Shown here piece after piece: positions 36,418 to 49,056 of a stretch of 64,000 nt of DNA (position 1 is the stretch's first letter; each line of letters opens with the position of its first letter). The stretch is taken from assembly GCA_916610825.1 (NCBI GenBank), contig OU744452.1, positions 1,647,543 to 1,711,542 of the forward strand, read 5' to 3'. The DNA is from Haliclystus octoradiatus (Eukaryota > Cnidaria > Staurozoa > Stauromedusae > Haliclystidae). A model generated the notes under the pieces. It searched no databases. It was not told where the DNA came from and saw nothing but the letters and a program-made list of their open reading frames with translations. Both the position numbers and the translations under genes were made by a program.

Positions 36418-39400
36418 AAGAGGTCTATTGTATTCTGCATTCATGTAAATGAGTATGCCGTGCGGGAATATGTGAGCGTTGTGAGCGACGGATTCAGTTG
36501 TAGTGAATACAACATTTTGCTGCGTTGCATGGTTGTCTGATTGTTTGTGATTATTATGTCACAGCATCTGTACCGTATATTATTGTTTTATTCCTGTAAT
36601 AGATACCAATAATTAATCATGGACAGAAAAAAATACCAGATTGCAAATGTTTTCAATTGAAACTGTTTAGATCGTAATTCGTATCACATTGATGCGTTGC
36701 AAAACCCGGGTCTTTCTGTTGTCTAAACAGTGATTTATGGAAAACCCGTTTTTACAAAAGTCCACTTCCATTTCACGGCGATACGGCATGAAAATATTGG
36801 CAACCTCTTGGCTTCGTTTTAGGATAAAATACTATAGTTTAGTAAAACTATTCAATGAATCTGTATTTCCCAGATATAATCGTGAATAACATGTATTCAA
36901 AATGCATTATTTACAAAAGCAGTGTCAATTCACATGGAATTCAATTAGATCTGAATAACAAAAGTTAATTTGAATGATTTAAATAAAAAAAAACATATCG
37001 ATCTGAAACTACAGAATCAAAGAAGTATAAAAATCCAATTTCGACGAAAAACCGACAAGAAATAATGGAGTTACAGCGTTTTATTCAGACAAAATAGATA
37101 AATCTATCCTTGTGTAAACTGATACCCAATCTAAACTTTTCGAAGGTGGACTTTTGAGAGACTTTTGGAAACCCGGGTTTTTTCTCTCTTGTAAACTTAG
37201 CCATGTTACGGTGAACAATTAGGGGGGGTGTTGGAAGCCAATTAGCAACTAAAAACTAGAAGCTTGATCCATTTCAATGAAATCACTGCTTTTCATAGCT
37301 TATTGTGCAGGACTTGTCACAACATATAATCAACGATGCTCCCTTCATTATCACGGACAATCGCAGCTTTTTCTAGTTTGACGCATTTTGATTGAATTTC
37401 ACTGTAAACTGAAAACGTCCTGTAATTACACTGAATATCGGTGGGTCTTAACAGCGGAAAGACGCGGAAATTATTGTCTTAAACTGGCGGCTTTTTAGGG
37501 ATTGCAGAATCTTCACGCTCTGCGATAGTCTTTCTATACCTTTAAATCTTCTACTGATTAATACACTATGGCAATTGTTGCTTGCATGCTAGTTTATACA
37601 ATATAGTGTTTAGGGATGCACCGAAATTTCGTTTCGGCATAAAATTCCGGCATTTCGACCGTTTTGCCGGCATTTCGGTTTGGCCGAAATTTGACTTCAG
37701 TTTCGGCCGTTTCGGTTATTTCGGCCATTTCTTATAAACACATAAAATGTAACAAATAATCATATTTGATAACATAAATCAAAATAATAATTGATTCCAT
37801 CCTGTTTCCAATGCATCATATAGCCTTTACTCTCTTTGATAAGTCTTGAAATGGAGTCCTACAAAGTTTTCCGCTGATTTCAGCCATTTTATTGCTTTGC
37901 CTCATTTTCAAAAAAACCTCGCTTCCAGATAAATCATCAGACCATGTGGTCAAATAAATTGGACGGACATGTTTGTTGCATGAAAATTATGTTTCCTTGG
38001 TATCAATTATTTTTTCCTAAATAGAGACAAATATTGTTCTTTTTAACCTTCGATTTGTTTTACGAAGTCGGGTACGAAGTAGTAGGCCTACTACTGGAGT
38101 GGAGAAGAGATAAATTCATTGCCTTTTATGATTAAACATGAAATCAAATAGGAGCAATCATTTGTGTTGATGGTCAATTTGTTTTAAAAATGATTCTATA
38201 TTCCAAAGTAAGCAATTTCAACTCGTTTTTGGTGATCAAATGTCGTATAAGAACTTCAAACGAAAGAAAAAATGTGCCGGAACAAAACCGAATTCCGGCC
38301 GATCATACCAGCATTTTCGGTTTTTCGGCCACAGCCGGAATAGCATTCCCGTGCATCCCTAATAGTGTTTAAAATTTCAATTGTGATCGTTGGTTTAACA
38401 TATTTGTCTTCTCAGCATAGAATGATCAGAAGATACTTAGATTAGATCCTCGTTCATCATATGGCGTCTAATAGATATCAACCGCAGCCAAAATTAAAGT
38501 TTGGTGACATTCTCTATTTTTTTTCAATTATGTACTTAATATTCAGCTACCAATTTATTTCACACAAATAGTCCTGTCCCTTCCAATTGACATTTTGTTT
38601 CAACGAATCCATAGTAATCCATAGCAATAATAGTGAAATTGAATGTTAACACGTGGCTGTTAAGGTGGCAGTACTGTTAAACAACTATCAAGCTTGTTAT
38701 TTTCGCTCATCTTAGTCTGTTATACATGTATATCTGAAAAATCGATGGGGATCATATCAGTTTAAAAATAAACTTTGGAACTTACTCGAACCATGAACTT
38801 GAATTTGAATTGAGGCTCCCTTTGATTTCATTTACTTATCTTCAATTAGCAGTGTTATAGTAGTGCCACCTGAACATCCTCGTGTTAGCACTCAACTTCA
38901 CTATTACAGGATTACTTGAAACAAAAATATCAATCGGAAAGGACAGTCAAATATTAAGTACATAATTTAAAAAAATAGAGGATGTCATAATTTTGATAGC
39001 ATTATTCAAATACCATATTCAAAGAAAATGGCTTTGTAAAAAATACTAATTGAAAGGGCATATTTGTATAAAATCATTCGGCAGTTAAATATTAGGTACA
39101 TAATTTAGACTAAAGCTATAGAACATCATACTATCATATTTATGCAATAATTTAACTTTCATTGTTTTCTCTTTGCTAAATTACTCTTTGATTTTGGTAG
39201 CGGTTGAAATCTATTAGACGCGATCTTATGAACAGTGATTTCGATCTAAGTTCAGGTTCTGATCATTCTACGCTGAAAAGGCAAATATGTTAAATCAACG
39301 ATAATTGAAATATTGAAGACTATAATTTTTTGTAAACTAGCATGCAAGCAATAATCGTCATAGCGTATTAATTAATAGAAGAATTGGTAGGTATACAAAG

Positions 39401-40400
39401 GCTATCAAAGAGCGTGACAATAGAATCACCGCAAGATGCCGCAAGTGAAGTTTCTGCAATCCCTAAAAAGCCGCCAGTTTGAAACAATGATTTTCGCGTT
39501 TTTCCGCACTTCAGCTGTTTAGACCCACCGTACTGATTATCACCAAATATTTATTCTCAAATGTTCAAAATTTCAGCATAAAATTATTTTTTATTTTTTA
39601 AAAAATTGGTTTAGTTTGGTATTATTTATAAAATCCCCCGGTTTATGCAAAGAAATCGTATGTAGTTGTTAGTTGCTTGCTGGCTGGATTCTCACACCCA
39701 CCCGAGAGAATTATTAATGCAGTCATCATCATCATTTTGTATCCATTCATCTTTCACAGTTATCATTGCTTAGCTATCATTGATGGTAATGTATCTTACT
39801 ATGTATATATAGTGTCGTGAGACCGTATTAGCTACAAAATATCTTAAATTATAAACTCTAAATATGGAAATTCCCATTTAAATTACCTGATATGTAGGCC
39901 TACATTTTAATTTATAATAATTGGTCACATACTTGAAGTAACTGAACACGCAACTACAATATAAATACACACGACAACATAATATATTAATCAAAACACA
40001 ATTACTAAGAGATTAATAATAACAATAATCAAAACTTAATATTATTCTTTGTTTTCAACTCATTCTAATTCAACCTTTAAATTGACAATGCAATCAATTA
40101 CATACATGGTAGACCTATATCATTTGAAAAATAATCAACGTAGATGACACAGACACATACAAAATACAGTAAATCCATCAATCAAGCAAACAGTTCCATT
40201 AATCGACGATAATAACTAAGTAAAAGATTGCAGGCGTAAATTTCAATAATGTCTGAATGTCTTTAGGTCGAATATCCAAACACCAGATCGCTGAATAGTT
40301 GCTGCTATATTCACTAAACCTAAAATCAATCGCTCAAAACAATGTATTTCCACTTGGTACACTCATTTACAGGAACGCAAAATACAATTGATCTCGTTAA
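36418..40400. mobile_element. 4-kb fold-back element, full-length copy
   Basis: Diverged inverted arms: tgtattctgcattcatgtaa near 36,423 pairs with the inverse at about 40,380; gggtgttgg...agcaact near 37,230 pairs with about 39,690; the 37,430-37,610 arm pairs with 39,330-39,540; a further inner pair is 38,389-38,500 with 39,180-39,300. A hAT element interrupts one arm. The right-arm counterpart (60,302-60,973) lacks 3.3 kb of the middle. No gene inside. Confidence 0.75.
37611..38361. mobile_element. 751-bp hAT miniature element, perfect 8-bp duplication
   Basis: Begins tagggatgcaccgaaatttc and ends with the inverse gtgcatcccta. Flanks are identical atagtgtt (37,603-37,610 and 38,362-38,369). 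The subterminal cggccgaaat-type motifs are repeated in both orientations. Non-autonomous, nested in the fold-back. Confidence 0.95.
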
Positions 40401-41068
40401 AAATTTTTCTGCAAATTTCTTTCTATTTTTTTTTGTAAATCTGACGTGAACTGGAATAACGATAATCCTGGTGGTCCTATAATCCAGATTTACTCAGAGA
40501 TTACAAATGTAGTTCTTTACTCTGAGTTTCTCTTAAGAATGTTCTTTAGACGGTTTATTCATAATGAAAATTATACGTATCCCATCACAATTATACACAT
40601 CATACTGATAGCGTTTCTATTGTTTAATTATTGAATGTCTCTTGAATTTTTTAGTCTATTTTTAATCTATTATGTTTCTGCACATCAAAGAAAAGAAAAT
40701 TGATAATTCTCTTTTTTTTAAATGGGGTCACCTTGCTATTTCCCAGCTTTAGGCATTCCCTCTGACCATACCTTGATCATTGCTAAAATTGTGATTTTAA
40801 TTCCTTGAAACCATTTTAAACATAAAGGGTAGTATATTTTGTTCAGAACATCTAACATAACAATTCTGAATTTTAAATAGAAGTATGGTGTCTCAAGCTT
40901 AGTTTTTCAACTATATGGCTAGAAGTGACAAACATACCATAAAACAAATAAATTCACAATTTTGTTCAAAATAAATTTATGGATCCAAGAAATATATACT
41001 GTTCTATTCAATAGGTGACTGTAATAATCAGATTGTCAGATTGAATTGTGGAGTGATGCCTCTATATG

Positions 41069-41425
41069 CAGAGCTCTCAACCTTTTTTGACAAAATATAG
41101 GGAGATTTCTGTGAAAGCACCCTGGCCATTCTAAAATAACCTTAATAACATTAAGGATAAAAGCCTGACAAAGTCACGTTTGCACGTTTTTGCTTACAAT
41201 TTTATGAAGGTACAATTATTACAATGTTTTTATGCTGGCTTTTTTCATCATTTCAGAGCCGAAAAGCGTATGTTAATAAACAAAATATGATATAAACTTG
41301 CCAATTTATTGATTATTCAGAATAATGAACATAATATCAAATAAGCGGAAGGATTTTGCTGAAATCGGGAGAGTAGGCTTGAAATAGGAAGACTCCCGAG
41401 GGAATCGCGAGGGTTGAGAGCTTTG
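41069..41425. mobile_element. 357-bp miniature element, 6-bp duplication, left arm
   Basis: Inverted ends cagagctctcaacc / ggttgagagctttg with flanking tatatg at 41,063-41,068 and 41,426-41,431. Superfamily unclear. Mirrored at 59,277-59,633. Confidence 0.7.
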
Positions 41426-41682
41426 TATATGGGAGCCGCGTTTACAATCTAGAGGAATTAAGCAGGTACTAAAGACAGTTTGCCTTGACATATGTAAGGT
41501 GATGCTATAGAAAATCATTTATGGTCATTTAGACAGGTGATTTCTTTAGCAGAATCGGCTGTAGTTATGCGTCAATTGCTTGTGTTCAGATTAACTACGT
41601 GTAAGATTCATAGCAGTACCATGATCTGCTCACAATCATATTCAAAGGCATATGTCTCATAATATGTTAAATTAATTTCAAG

Positions 41683-42026
41683 GTTGTCTATTTCTTCTTG
41701 TATTGGATCTCTACAAATACGAAGTAACACCTGAATACTACCGAGAGAATGTTGGCAACTGGATGAGTGTAATATTGGCTCATGCACCAGATGCTACCAT
41801 TCTCATTGTACCAACTCATTTGGATCTATGTAAAGATAAGGTTTCAATTAACGAGAAGTGTAAGCATGTGATGCAAAATGTGTGGAAAGATATTGATAAA
41901 AGAGAAAAGGATTTAGAAACAAGTCGCCTTGGCAATACCCAACGTGATGATCAATCTTCCCGTGTAACTGATGTATCTGTTAAATGGAAAAAACATATTA
42001 GTTCAGCACTACAACTTGGTAATGAG
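41683..42026 (+). CDS. ROCO exon 3: end of Roc, start of linker
   Basis: Acceptor tttcaag|gttgtc, donor atgag|gtgagt, phase 1 to 0. Encodes CLFLLVLDLYKYEV and VILAHAPDATILIVPTHLDL; THLD stands where NKxD lies in other GTPases, as is usual in Roc domains. The rest is charged. Confidence 0.9.
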
Positions 42027-42355
42027 GTGAGTTGCAAAGACAAGACCACAATTTTTTCTAATGAGACTTGTGAGGCAGATGTTGTATCTACATACCAGGC
42101 TATCATGCTTCTTTTCAGTAACAGAAATGGCAATCAAGCAATGATTTGTATGATTATTTAATAGAATTTAAACAGCATTATTAAACCAATCACAGAACAC
42201 ATTATATCTTTCAAAAATTGAAGTAACTTGAATACATTGTTTGCTACAAAGCCAATGTAAATTGACTGATAGAAGCGGGTCCTTTCCTGAATATCTCAGG
42301 CTAGTAACTATCTTTACTTTCAAATTTACGCTATTTCCATTTTTATGTCTGTAGT

Positions 42356-42559
42356 CAGGGTCCGACAAAGTCCGGAAACTTGGAAACCTAGTTTGCAGAA
42401 GGCTAGAAAAATTCAGAAGGTTAGCCAAAATGTTGAATATAAAGCTAAAATAAAGCTTCGATTTTACGCTTTTATGTCAGTAAAATTACTTAAACATTTT
42501 TCTAACGTTTATCTAACAGTATAAGGTTTGCGGAAGGTAAAACATTTTGTCGGACCCTG
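42356..42559. mobile_element. 204-bp hAT-type miniature element, left arm
   Basis: Ends cagggtccgacaaa and its inverse; flanks tctgtagt (42,348-42,355) and tttgtagt (42,560-42,567) match at seven of eight. Mirrored at 58,143-58,346. Confidence 0.8.
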
Positions 42560-43153
42560 TTTGTAGTTCAACGGCGGGGATTCACAATGCCGTTTTAGAT
42601 GGAATTGATTTGAAATCGATATCAATAGACTCGTCATTAGTCAGAGGGGTACATGACCGGCTTCATTTTGTAAAATAAATACATTAAAGTAGCACAATAC
42701 CAATCATGACTGTTTCCTTTTATGACAACAACGGTCGCGGTCAACTGAATTGCTAAATAAATACTTTCACATTTGACTGCATTCCTATTGTCTCCAAACC
42801 AGATAGCGAACAAAGCAAAATATTTTGAAACTTGAGAAATGGCTTTTGTATTGTTGTGATAACAATTCCCATAATGAAATTCAAATGCAAACCATAGAGT
42901 TTAAAATGATTTGGAATAGAAACATATCGAATTCAAATTTGTAAATAACCCTCGTTGAGGAAGTTAAATGATATAAGCAAGTCTGGAAATCTATTTTTGT
43001 GTATTACTGTAATTAGTGAAATAATATGTAAACAAATAATGAGTACACTATTGCACAGACAAGGCCGTAAATCCCGGCCGACACGGCTTTTTCACCCAGG
43101 GAATCCTGAGACGACAAATTGCAAAATCATGCAATTCTGAATTTATTTCATGT

Positions 43154-44574
43154 GCAAATCTACAATCTGTGTAGTAGTATAGTCCCATAGAAAAATTCAA
43201 ACAATCATACAGACACTTTTACTATCATATTGATATTGAAAATAGTCTAGAATTATTCACCATGATGTTCTGAACAAATTGGAGTCAAAAGAATTAAAAC
43301 GTCGCCTCCAGAAATAGTTCCAGGCTCTGATAGTTAAAACTCAGATAGAAATGAAAAGGGCCTGGAACTAATTTCGGTGCACATAATAAAATACTTTTTG
43401 ACTCTAATTAGTTCAGAATTATCATGGTGAATAATTCTAGACTTGTTTAAAGGTAGTAAAATTATATTTACTAATTTATTACATCTTTAAGGTGTAAATC
43501 CCGGATATTGGGGATTGCTTCTTTAGATAGAGAAAAATTTTCTATCAGTTCATGTTCTTCTTGTATTTTTACTTTACGCAGGCATTTCCCCCTCAAAAAT
43601 GCAGTCAAAGTTACGATTTGGTGTCTCAATCGTTTTCCTCAAACAGGAACCCATTTATTTTCCACAAGAGGGTTTACACCAGAAAAAACACTAAACATTT
43701 TACTTAATTTTCTCTAAATAAAAAACTGCTGAACCAAATGGCAATCTGCTTTCGGAATGATGTTTTCAACGATCAGCTCAAGATTTTGAGCTACATTTGA
43801 TCAATATACGGGATCCAGGAAAAGATAACTAAGTTTTTAGTTTTGGATTTTTCTCACTTAAGTGCTCACACGATTAGCACCTCTTTACGACTTCGTCTAA
43901 GCAGTTTATCGCTGCTGGTTATTGAAGGTGTGTGACTATTTTTAATACGCATCAACTATGCCGACTATGCTTGGACGAAGTGTTAAAGAGGTATTAATCG
44001 TTTGAGCACTTAAGTGCGAAAAATTCAAAACTAAAAACTTTTGACTTTAGAGGATTATATCTCATTACCTGGATCTTGAATATTGATCAAATATAGCTCT
44101 AAATCTTCAGCTGAACGTTAAAAATTTCATTCCGAAAGCAGATTGTCATTTGATTTAGCGGTTTTTTATTTAGAGACAAATAAGTAAAAAGTTTAGTGTT
44201 TTTTCAGGTGTAAACTCTCTTGTTGAAATAAACGGGTTCTTGTTGGAGGAAAAAGAATGAAACACAAAATTAACCCAAAATTGTCACTTTGACTGCATTT
44301 TTGAAGGAGAAACGATCGCGTAAAATAAAAACACAAGAAGATCATGTACGAGTAGAAAATTTTTTTCTGTCTAAAGAAGCAATCTTCCAATATCCGGGAT
44401 ATACACTCTGAAAAAAAGAACAATCCATGAAATTTAATTACAACTTTAGAAAAAAAAACTAACTATCTATCTATTCTAAACTATTTACGATAATTATCTG
44501 ATAGTCAAAGTGTGCATAGGATTGTTTTTGTTTTTTGAAATGGGACTATACTACTACACAGATTGTAGATTTGC
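43154..44574. mobile_element. 1.4-kb fold-back element, left arm
   Basis: Outer inverted ends gcaaatctacaatctgtgta are exact. Inner arms of about 440 bp (43,490-43,925 versus 43,930-44,405) pair with about 80-85% identity. A second, smaller palindrome (43,243-43,340 versus 43,345-43,445) sits on one side only. No coding capacity. Mirrored at 56,128-57,548. Confidence 0.85.
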
Positions 44575-45107
44575 TGTATTACGGTACTAAAGCTCACAAA
44601 TATGTAAACAGCACCCCTTTCTTATACCGGCAATATCATTTCGTTGGGCAAAATTGAAAAAACACCTCCAGCAGTCATAATCATCAAAACGTTTTCACTT
44701 TTAAACAACATCAATCAGCCCCTTCACTCCTGGGGACTTGGTAATCTTACTTCATATGGCTACTTCCACGTGTTTTGGTACACTAATTTGCTTCAATCAG
44801 TTTGAACATCTGGGTAAACAAGAAATAATGCAAGTTTGAGAACAAATATTTAAAATACTGTATGTTTAATTTTCTAACATAGTCATGTACATTTCGCTTC
44901 TCACTTCTCACTAAATTTTCTACTTCTTTTTCAACAGCATAAAAGTATAACATACGGCTTCAATTGGCTTTCTTCACAGATAGAATTATTTTGAATCAAA
45001 TGAATCATAACTCAATATTATAAGCATTCATTTGTATGCAACTCGAAATCTAGTAAGTTTACCAAATTAACCCATTAGAACAACACTATTTTATATTTAT
45101 GTTTCAG

Positions 45108-45694
45108 TTAGTGGATTCAACTATGTCTGTCGATTATGATGATGATGATGATGAAGATGATAATGATGAAGATGATGATGATAAAGATAATGTTGACTCA
45201 ATCAAAATGATCCCAGTATCTTCATGTGGTAATCTTTATGGTATTAGTGAATTGAGAAAAGAACTTATTAAAGTCCTTACCAACTCAGATGTGATGCCAC
45301 TGGTTGGGCGAGAAATTCCAACCGTTTACGCAAAGCTAGAAGAGTATTGTGTCAATCAAAGAACTACAATTCCGGTTATCAAGTTAGATGTTTTTATTGA
45401 AACAGTCAAATTCAAGTTTGATATGACCAAAGAAATGGTAATCTCAGCTTTACAATACTTTGATACAATCGGATCTGTGTTGTACTTCAGCTATGGGAAA
45501 GAATTAAATCGTTTTGTCTTTTTGGATCCAGAATGGTTTATTATTGTTTTGAAGAAAGTATTTAACCACAACGCTGATAATGTTATTGAATTTAAAGATG
45601 AATTTGTTGATCTGTATGATTTAGCATTCGATGATTTTATGCAACTCAAGGAAGAGCTACTAAAGAATGGAAGGCTAAGCATACAACTTCTGAG
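45108..45694 (+). CDS. ROCO exon 4: acidic linker and COR
   Basis: Acceptor tttcag|ttagtg, donor tgag|gtactg, phase 0 to 2. It begins with an Asp/Glu run (DYDDDDDEDDNDEDDDDKD) and then COR sequence: IPTVYAKLEEYCVNQR, ISALQYFDTIGSVLYF, RFVFLDPEWFIIVLKKVF. COR mediates ROCO dimerisation. The donor base pattern is weaker than the others. Confidence 0.85.
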
Positions 45695-46493
45695 GTACTG
45701 ATATTTCTGATACGTAATGAGCATGATAGTAGATATTCAATGTCACATAATGACCTTATGTTTTTGAATTTACAGTTATTCCTTGTTGAGATATATCCTT
45801 GCTCCATATTTCAAGGGAATAGTTTCATTTTTATTAATCAAAGTATGAACATCATCAATGAAGTTCACAATTCACGTTGACCAGTTATGTTGGAAGAGGG
45901 TTGTGAAAGTTGATCGCCTGTTTTAAATATTGTTCAAGTGCCCTGTTTTTATTGTAAACACATATGAGAGGCTGATAGTATATTAAGAGCTTTCAATCTT
46001 GTTTCCAAAATGATTCAATGGAAGATCAAATGAGGGAATTATTTGTTTGCTTCTGACAGACTGATCATAATGAAATTTCAAAATTAGAAGCATAATAAAT
46101 GAATTTGATTATCTGAAGAAAGTAAACAACATAGAATTCAAAACCTGATTTGAATAGAAAGAAAATGAATCTTAACCTACTAACTTTTAAAAGATGAACA
46201 ACCTTAACACCTGCTACCCGTCTGACTCTTAATAACTCAACACTATTTCACTTATTACAGAACTTTCATGAGCTTTCAGATTGAAGAACCTGCTTTAGAA
46301 TCTAGAATCTAAAATGGAAGTTCTGCTTTCTGTTATACGTAACTTACAAGTTACAAATACATTTTGAATGAATGCAGGAAGGAAGGATATATTTAACATG
46401 GAGTGCATACCATAATAGATTGATGATGGTTGTCATAATTTATTTTGATATTAATTCTGATATCTGATTGACATTTCGTATTGTGCATTGCAG

Positions 46494-46713
46494 ATGTATT
46501 TGGTCAGATGTAGACTATGTTAGAAATAATGATGACATGATTTACTTCCTGATTGACATCCTTTGTCATTTCAATCTTGTAATTAATCTTGGAAAGCAAG
46601 AGGATTTATCTGGTAATGCCTCATTGATTCTACTTGTTCCTTGGTTCTTTAATCAAGCACCAGAAGATGTTTTACTTGAACTGAATTGGCCAGAAATTAA
46701 AGATAAGGATTCG
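46494..46713 (+). CDS. ROCO exon 5: C-terminal COR
   Basis: Acceptor ttgcag|atgtat, donor ttcg|gtaagt, phase 2 to 0. Encodes YFLIDILCHFNLVINLGK and ASLILLVPWFF, matching the second COR half. Confidence 0.85.
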
Positions 46714-46785
46714 GTAAGTAACATACCACTCAGAACTCTGCCCAGTTGATACTTTCTTAGATAATAGATATAATATTCTAAAATA

Positions 46786-47621
46786 CAGTGTTGTAAATAA
46801 TCGTTACTAGAGTAACGCGTTACTCGTTACTTTTGGAGTAATTTTAGGAGTAATTATTTACTTTTTTGAGAAAAGTAACAAGTAATCTAATTGATTACTT
46901 TTTGAAGTAACGAGTGTTACTTTTCAAATTACTTTTATGATTACAAAATAGTTGCTTTGTTGTCTTGTGATAATTTTCAAAGGCGTTGCTGTCACTAAGT
47001 TCCGCTTTTTGCGATGCAAACTCACATTATTTGCAGCTTTCATGAGAGCTATTCAAACCAGGTGAATTGTGTGATATATGACCAATAAACCCTATCCCAT
47101 AACCTATTCTTCTCTGTTCTGACATTGTTCTGTTGATCAATAGATTAAATAGCTTTTCACTTTTTATTTGAGTGAGTTTCGAATATTGAAAAGATGATGT
47201 AAAATTTATGGCTAATTATGAATAGATTGATCCGACAAAAATAAACCATTTTGATAAATAAATTGAAACCATTTATTTGGCAACTTTATTAAAAAGTTTT
47301 CAACGTCAATTTATCTTCTGCTGCAGTCACCAGTATTAAATTAATATTATTAAATCAATCGTTCCCCTTCGTAAAAAGCAAGATGGCCGCCATGATTGTC
47401 AAAACGAGACATGTCATTATCGAAAGGGAGGCAATATCTTTTGTTTCACAAGTTAAAGTAATAATGAAGTGATTAGTAATTACTTTTTTGGGAAAGTAAT
47501 TAGTAATTGTAATCAATTACTTTTAGACTGAAGTAATTATAGTAATGTAATTAGTTACTTTTGAGGAAAATTAATTTGTAATGTAATTTATTACTTTTCA
47601 AAAGTATTTCTCACATCACTG
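46786..47621. mobile_element. 836-bp hAT-type miniature element, left arm
   Basis: Begins cagtgttgtaaataatcgtt, ends cacatcactg. Subterminal gttac/gtaac motifs are dense. Flanks ctaaaata and ctaaacta match at seven of eight. Mirrored at 53,081-53,916. Confidence 0.85.
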
Positions 47622-48091
47622 CTAAACTATCACAAAGGTTTTCTGCGATCTGATCGGTCAAAAGAGGTGAACAAGAAAAAGTTGGGAGACACTCAGGAAG
47701 CTAAAAGTCACTCGCTCAGAGCTCAACGTTTAGTTAATATGAATACAAACATTTGCAAGTGTGTAGTAACCCTTTATTAATGACTGCTATAATGTGAAGA
47801 TATAATAGTCAATAGTATGATTGTTGATGCTGTTACCCTTGCCCTTAATTGATAATTAATTAATACATGATTTTTGATCAAATTGCATCTAGGATCTTAG
47901 GCTGTGATCGATCTCCAACGTTTTTTTGAAAATTGTTAGTATATATGTCTATCAACGTGTAAGTTTCATAACTGGTGGCCACGTATCTTTCAAACGTGAC
48001 CTGAAAATTTTTATGTGTTGTTATTTCACAATGTTTACATATTCAATTATACCATGTTTATGTAACTTTTTGTTTTCACATTTGTTTTCAG

Positions 48092-48347
48092 GTTGAAATA
48101 ATCTCTCAGTTTAAATCCATCGTTTCTCCATTCCCTGTTGGCTCTTTTGAGCGTTTCATTCCTACAGTTTTATCATGAGTTCGATCATTCTGTTGCTTGG
48201 CAAGATACTTTCCTTGGAATTGGAGCCAACTGCAAAGTGTGTTGTACAATGGAAAGTGATGGGCGTTGTGGCAAACTAATCTTAAGAGGAAGATGTCTCC
48301 TGGAAGATATTGATGACCTGTGGAAGTCATTAATACGAATCTTCAAG
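48092..48347 (+). CDS. ROCO exon 6, left copy frameshifted by one T
   Basis: Acceptor tttcag|gttgaa, donor ttcaag|gttcaa. The exon is 256 bp here and 255 bp in the right arm. The extra base lies in acag-TTTT-atcatg (three Ts in the right arm) and produces a TGA six bases later. With three Ts the frame continues YHEFDHSVAWQDTF and GANCKVCCTMESDGRCGK. Heterozygous null, old damage or assembly error are all possible. Confidence 0.8.
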
Positions 48348-48438
48348 GTTCAATTTTTAGGATTATTATTTCAATATTCTACATATAATAATAATAGCCA
48401 TCTTATTCAATACTTATCCATCCATTCGATTACTTTAG

Positions 48439-48643
48439 ATTGCAGATGATTTTTTTGTGTGTCTACCTGGTCTTGGTTGCATTAAACGACAATCATTATG
48501 CCCAAGTTGTGTTAAAAAATCCATTGTTGATCCATACAAATTCAATATCTCATCTTGGCATGATTATAAATGCAAGACAAGTACGTTATTATGTGGGAAA
48601 GAAAATTCACCGATACCAATCAATTTGATACTACCACCAAAAG
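48439..48643 (+). CDS. ROCO exon 7: cysteine-rich segment
   Basis: Acceptor actttag|attgcag is preferred over the next AG because it keeps phase 0. Encodes FFVCLPGLGCIKRQSLCPSC and later HDYKCKTSTLLCGK. The Cys spacing suggests metal binding. Donor aaaag|gtaaaa, phase 1. Confidence 0.8.
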
Positions 48644-49056
48644 GTAAAACAACTTGGACATGTATGTCAGAAACTAATTTTTAACCTTTAGTAATCATAC
48701 CTTGTTTGTTAGTGTATTGTTCTATTGTATTTCGTTCCTTTCTTCTGGTGATGTTGAGATTATATTAAAGCAAAAACAGAACGGATACTATAATGAATAT
48801 AATTACAGTTCTGTATTCTTAATATCCCCCCTCTGGTATGGATGAAAAGCATGACATTAAGCGAGGTGGGATATTAAGCGAGGTAGGAATATGATAGTTG
48901 ATATGGAGAATTAAAACTAGAGATCAGTTTCATGTGGGGATATTAAGCAACTAGGTGGGACATTAAAAGAGAGGATATTAACCGAGTTTCACTGAATATA
49001 TATTAATGCTTTACAAGGTGTAATGATTACAGTAGTCATTTATTGCTGTTTTTCAG

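Noticed and set aside
36783-40093. Simple transposon insertion explaining the 3.3-kb arm difference
   Set aside because: The extra segment has no flanking target duplication, and its outer paired arms are present in the other copy too, which fits an internal deletion better.
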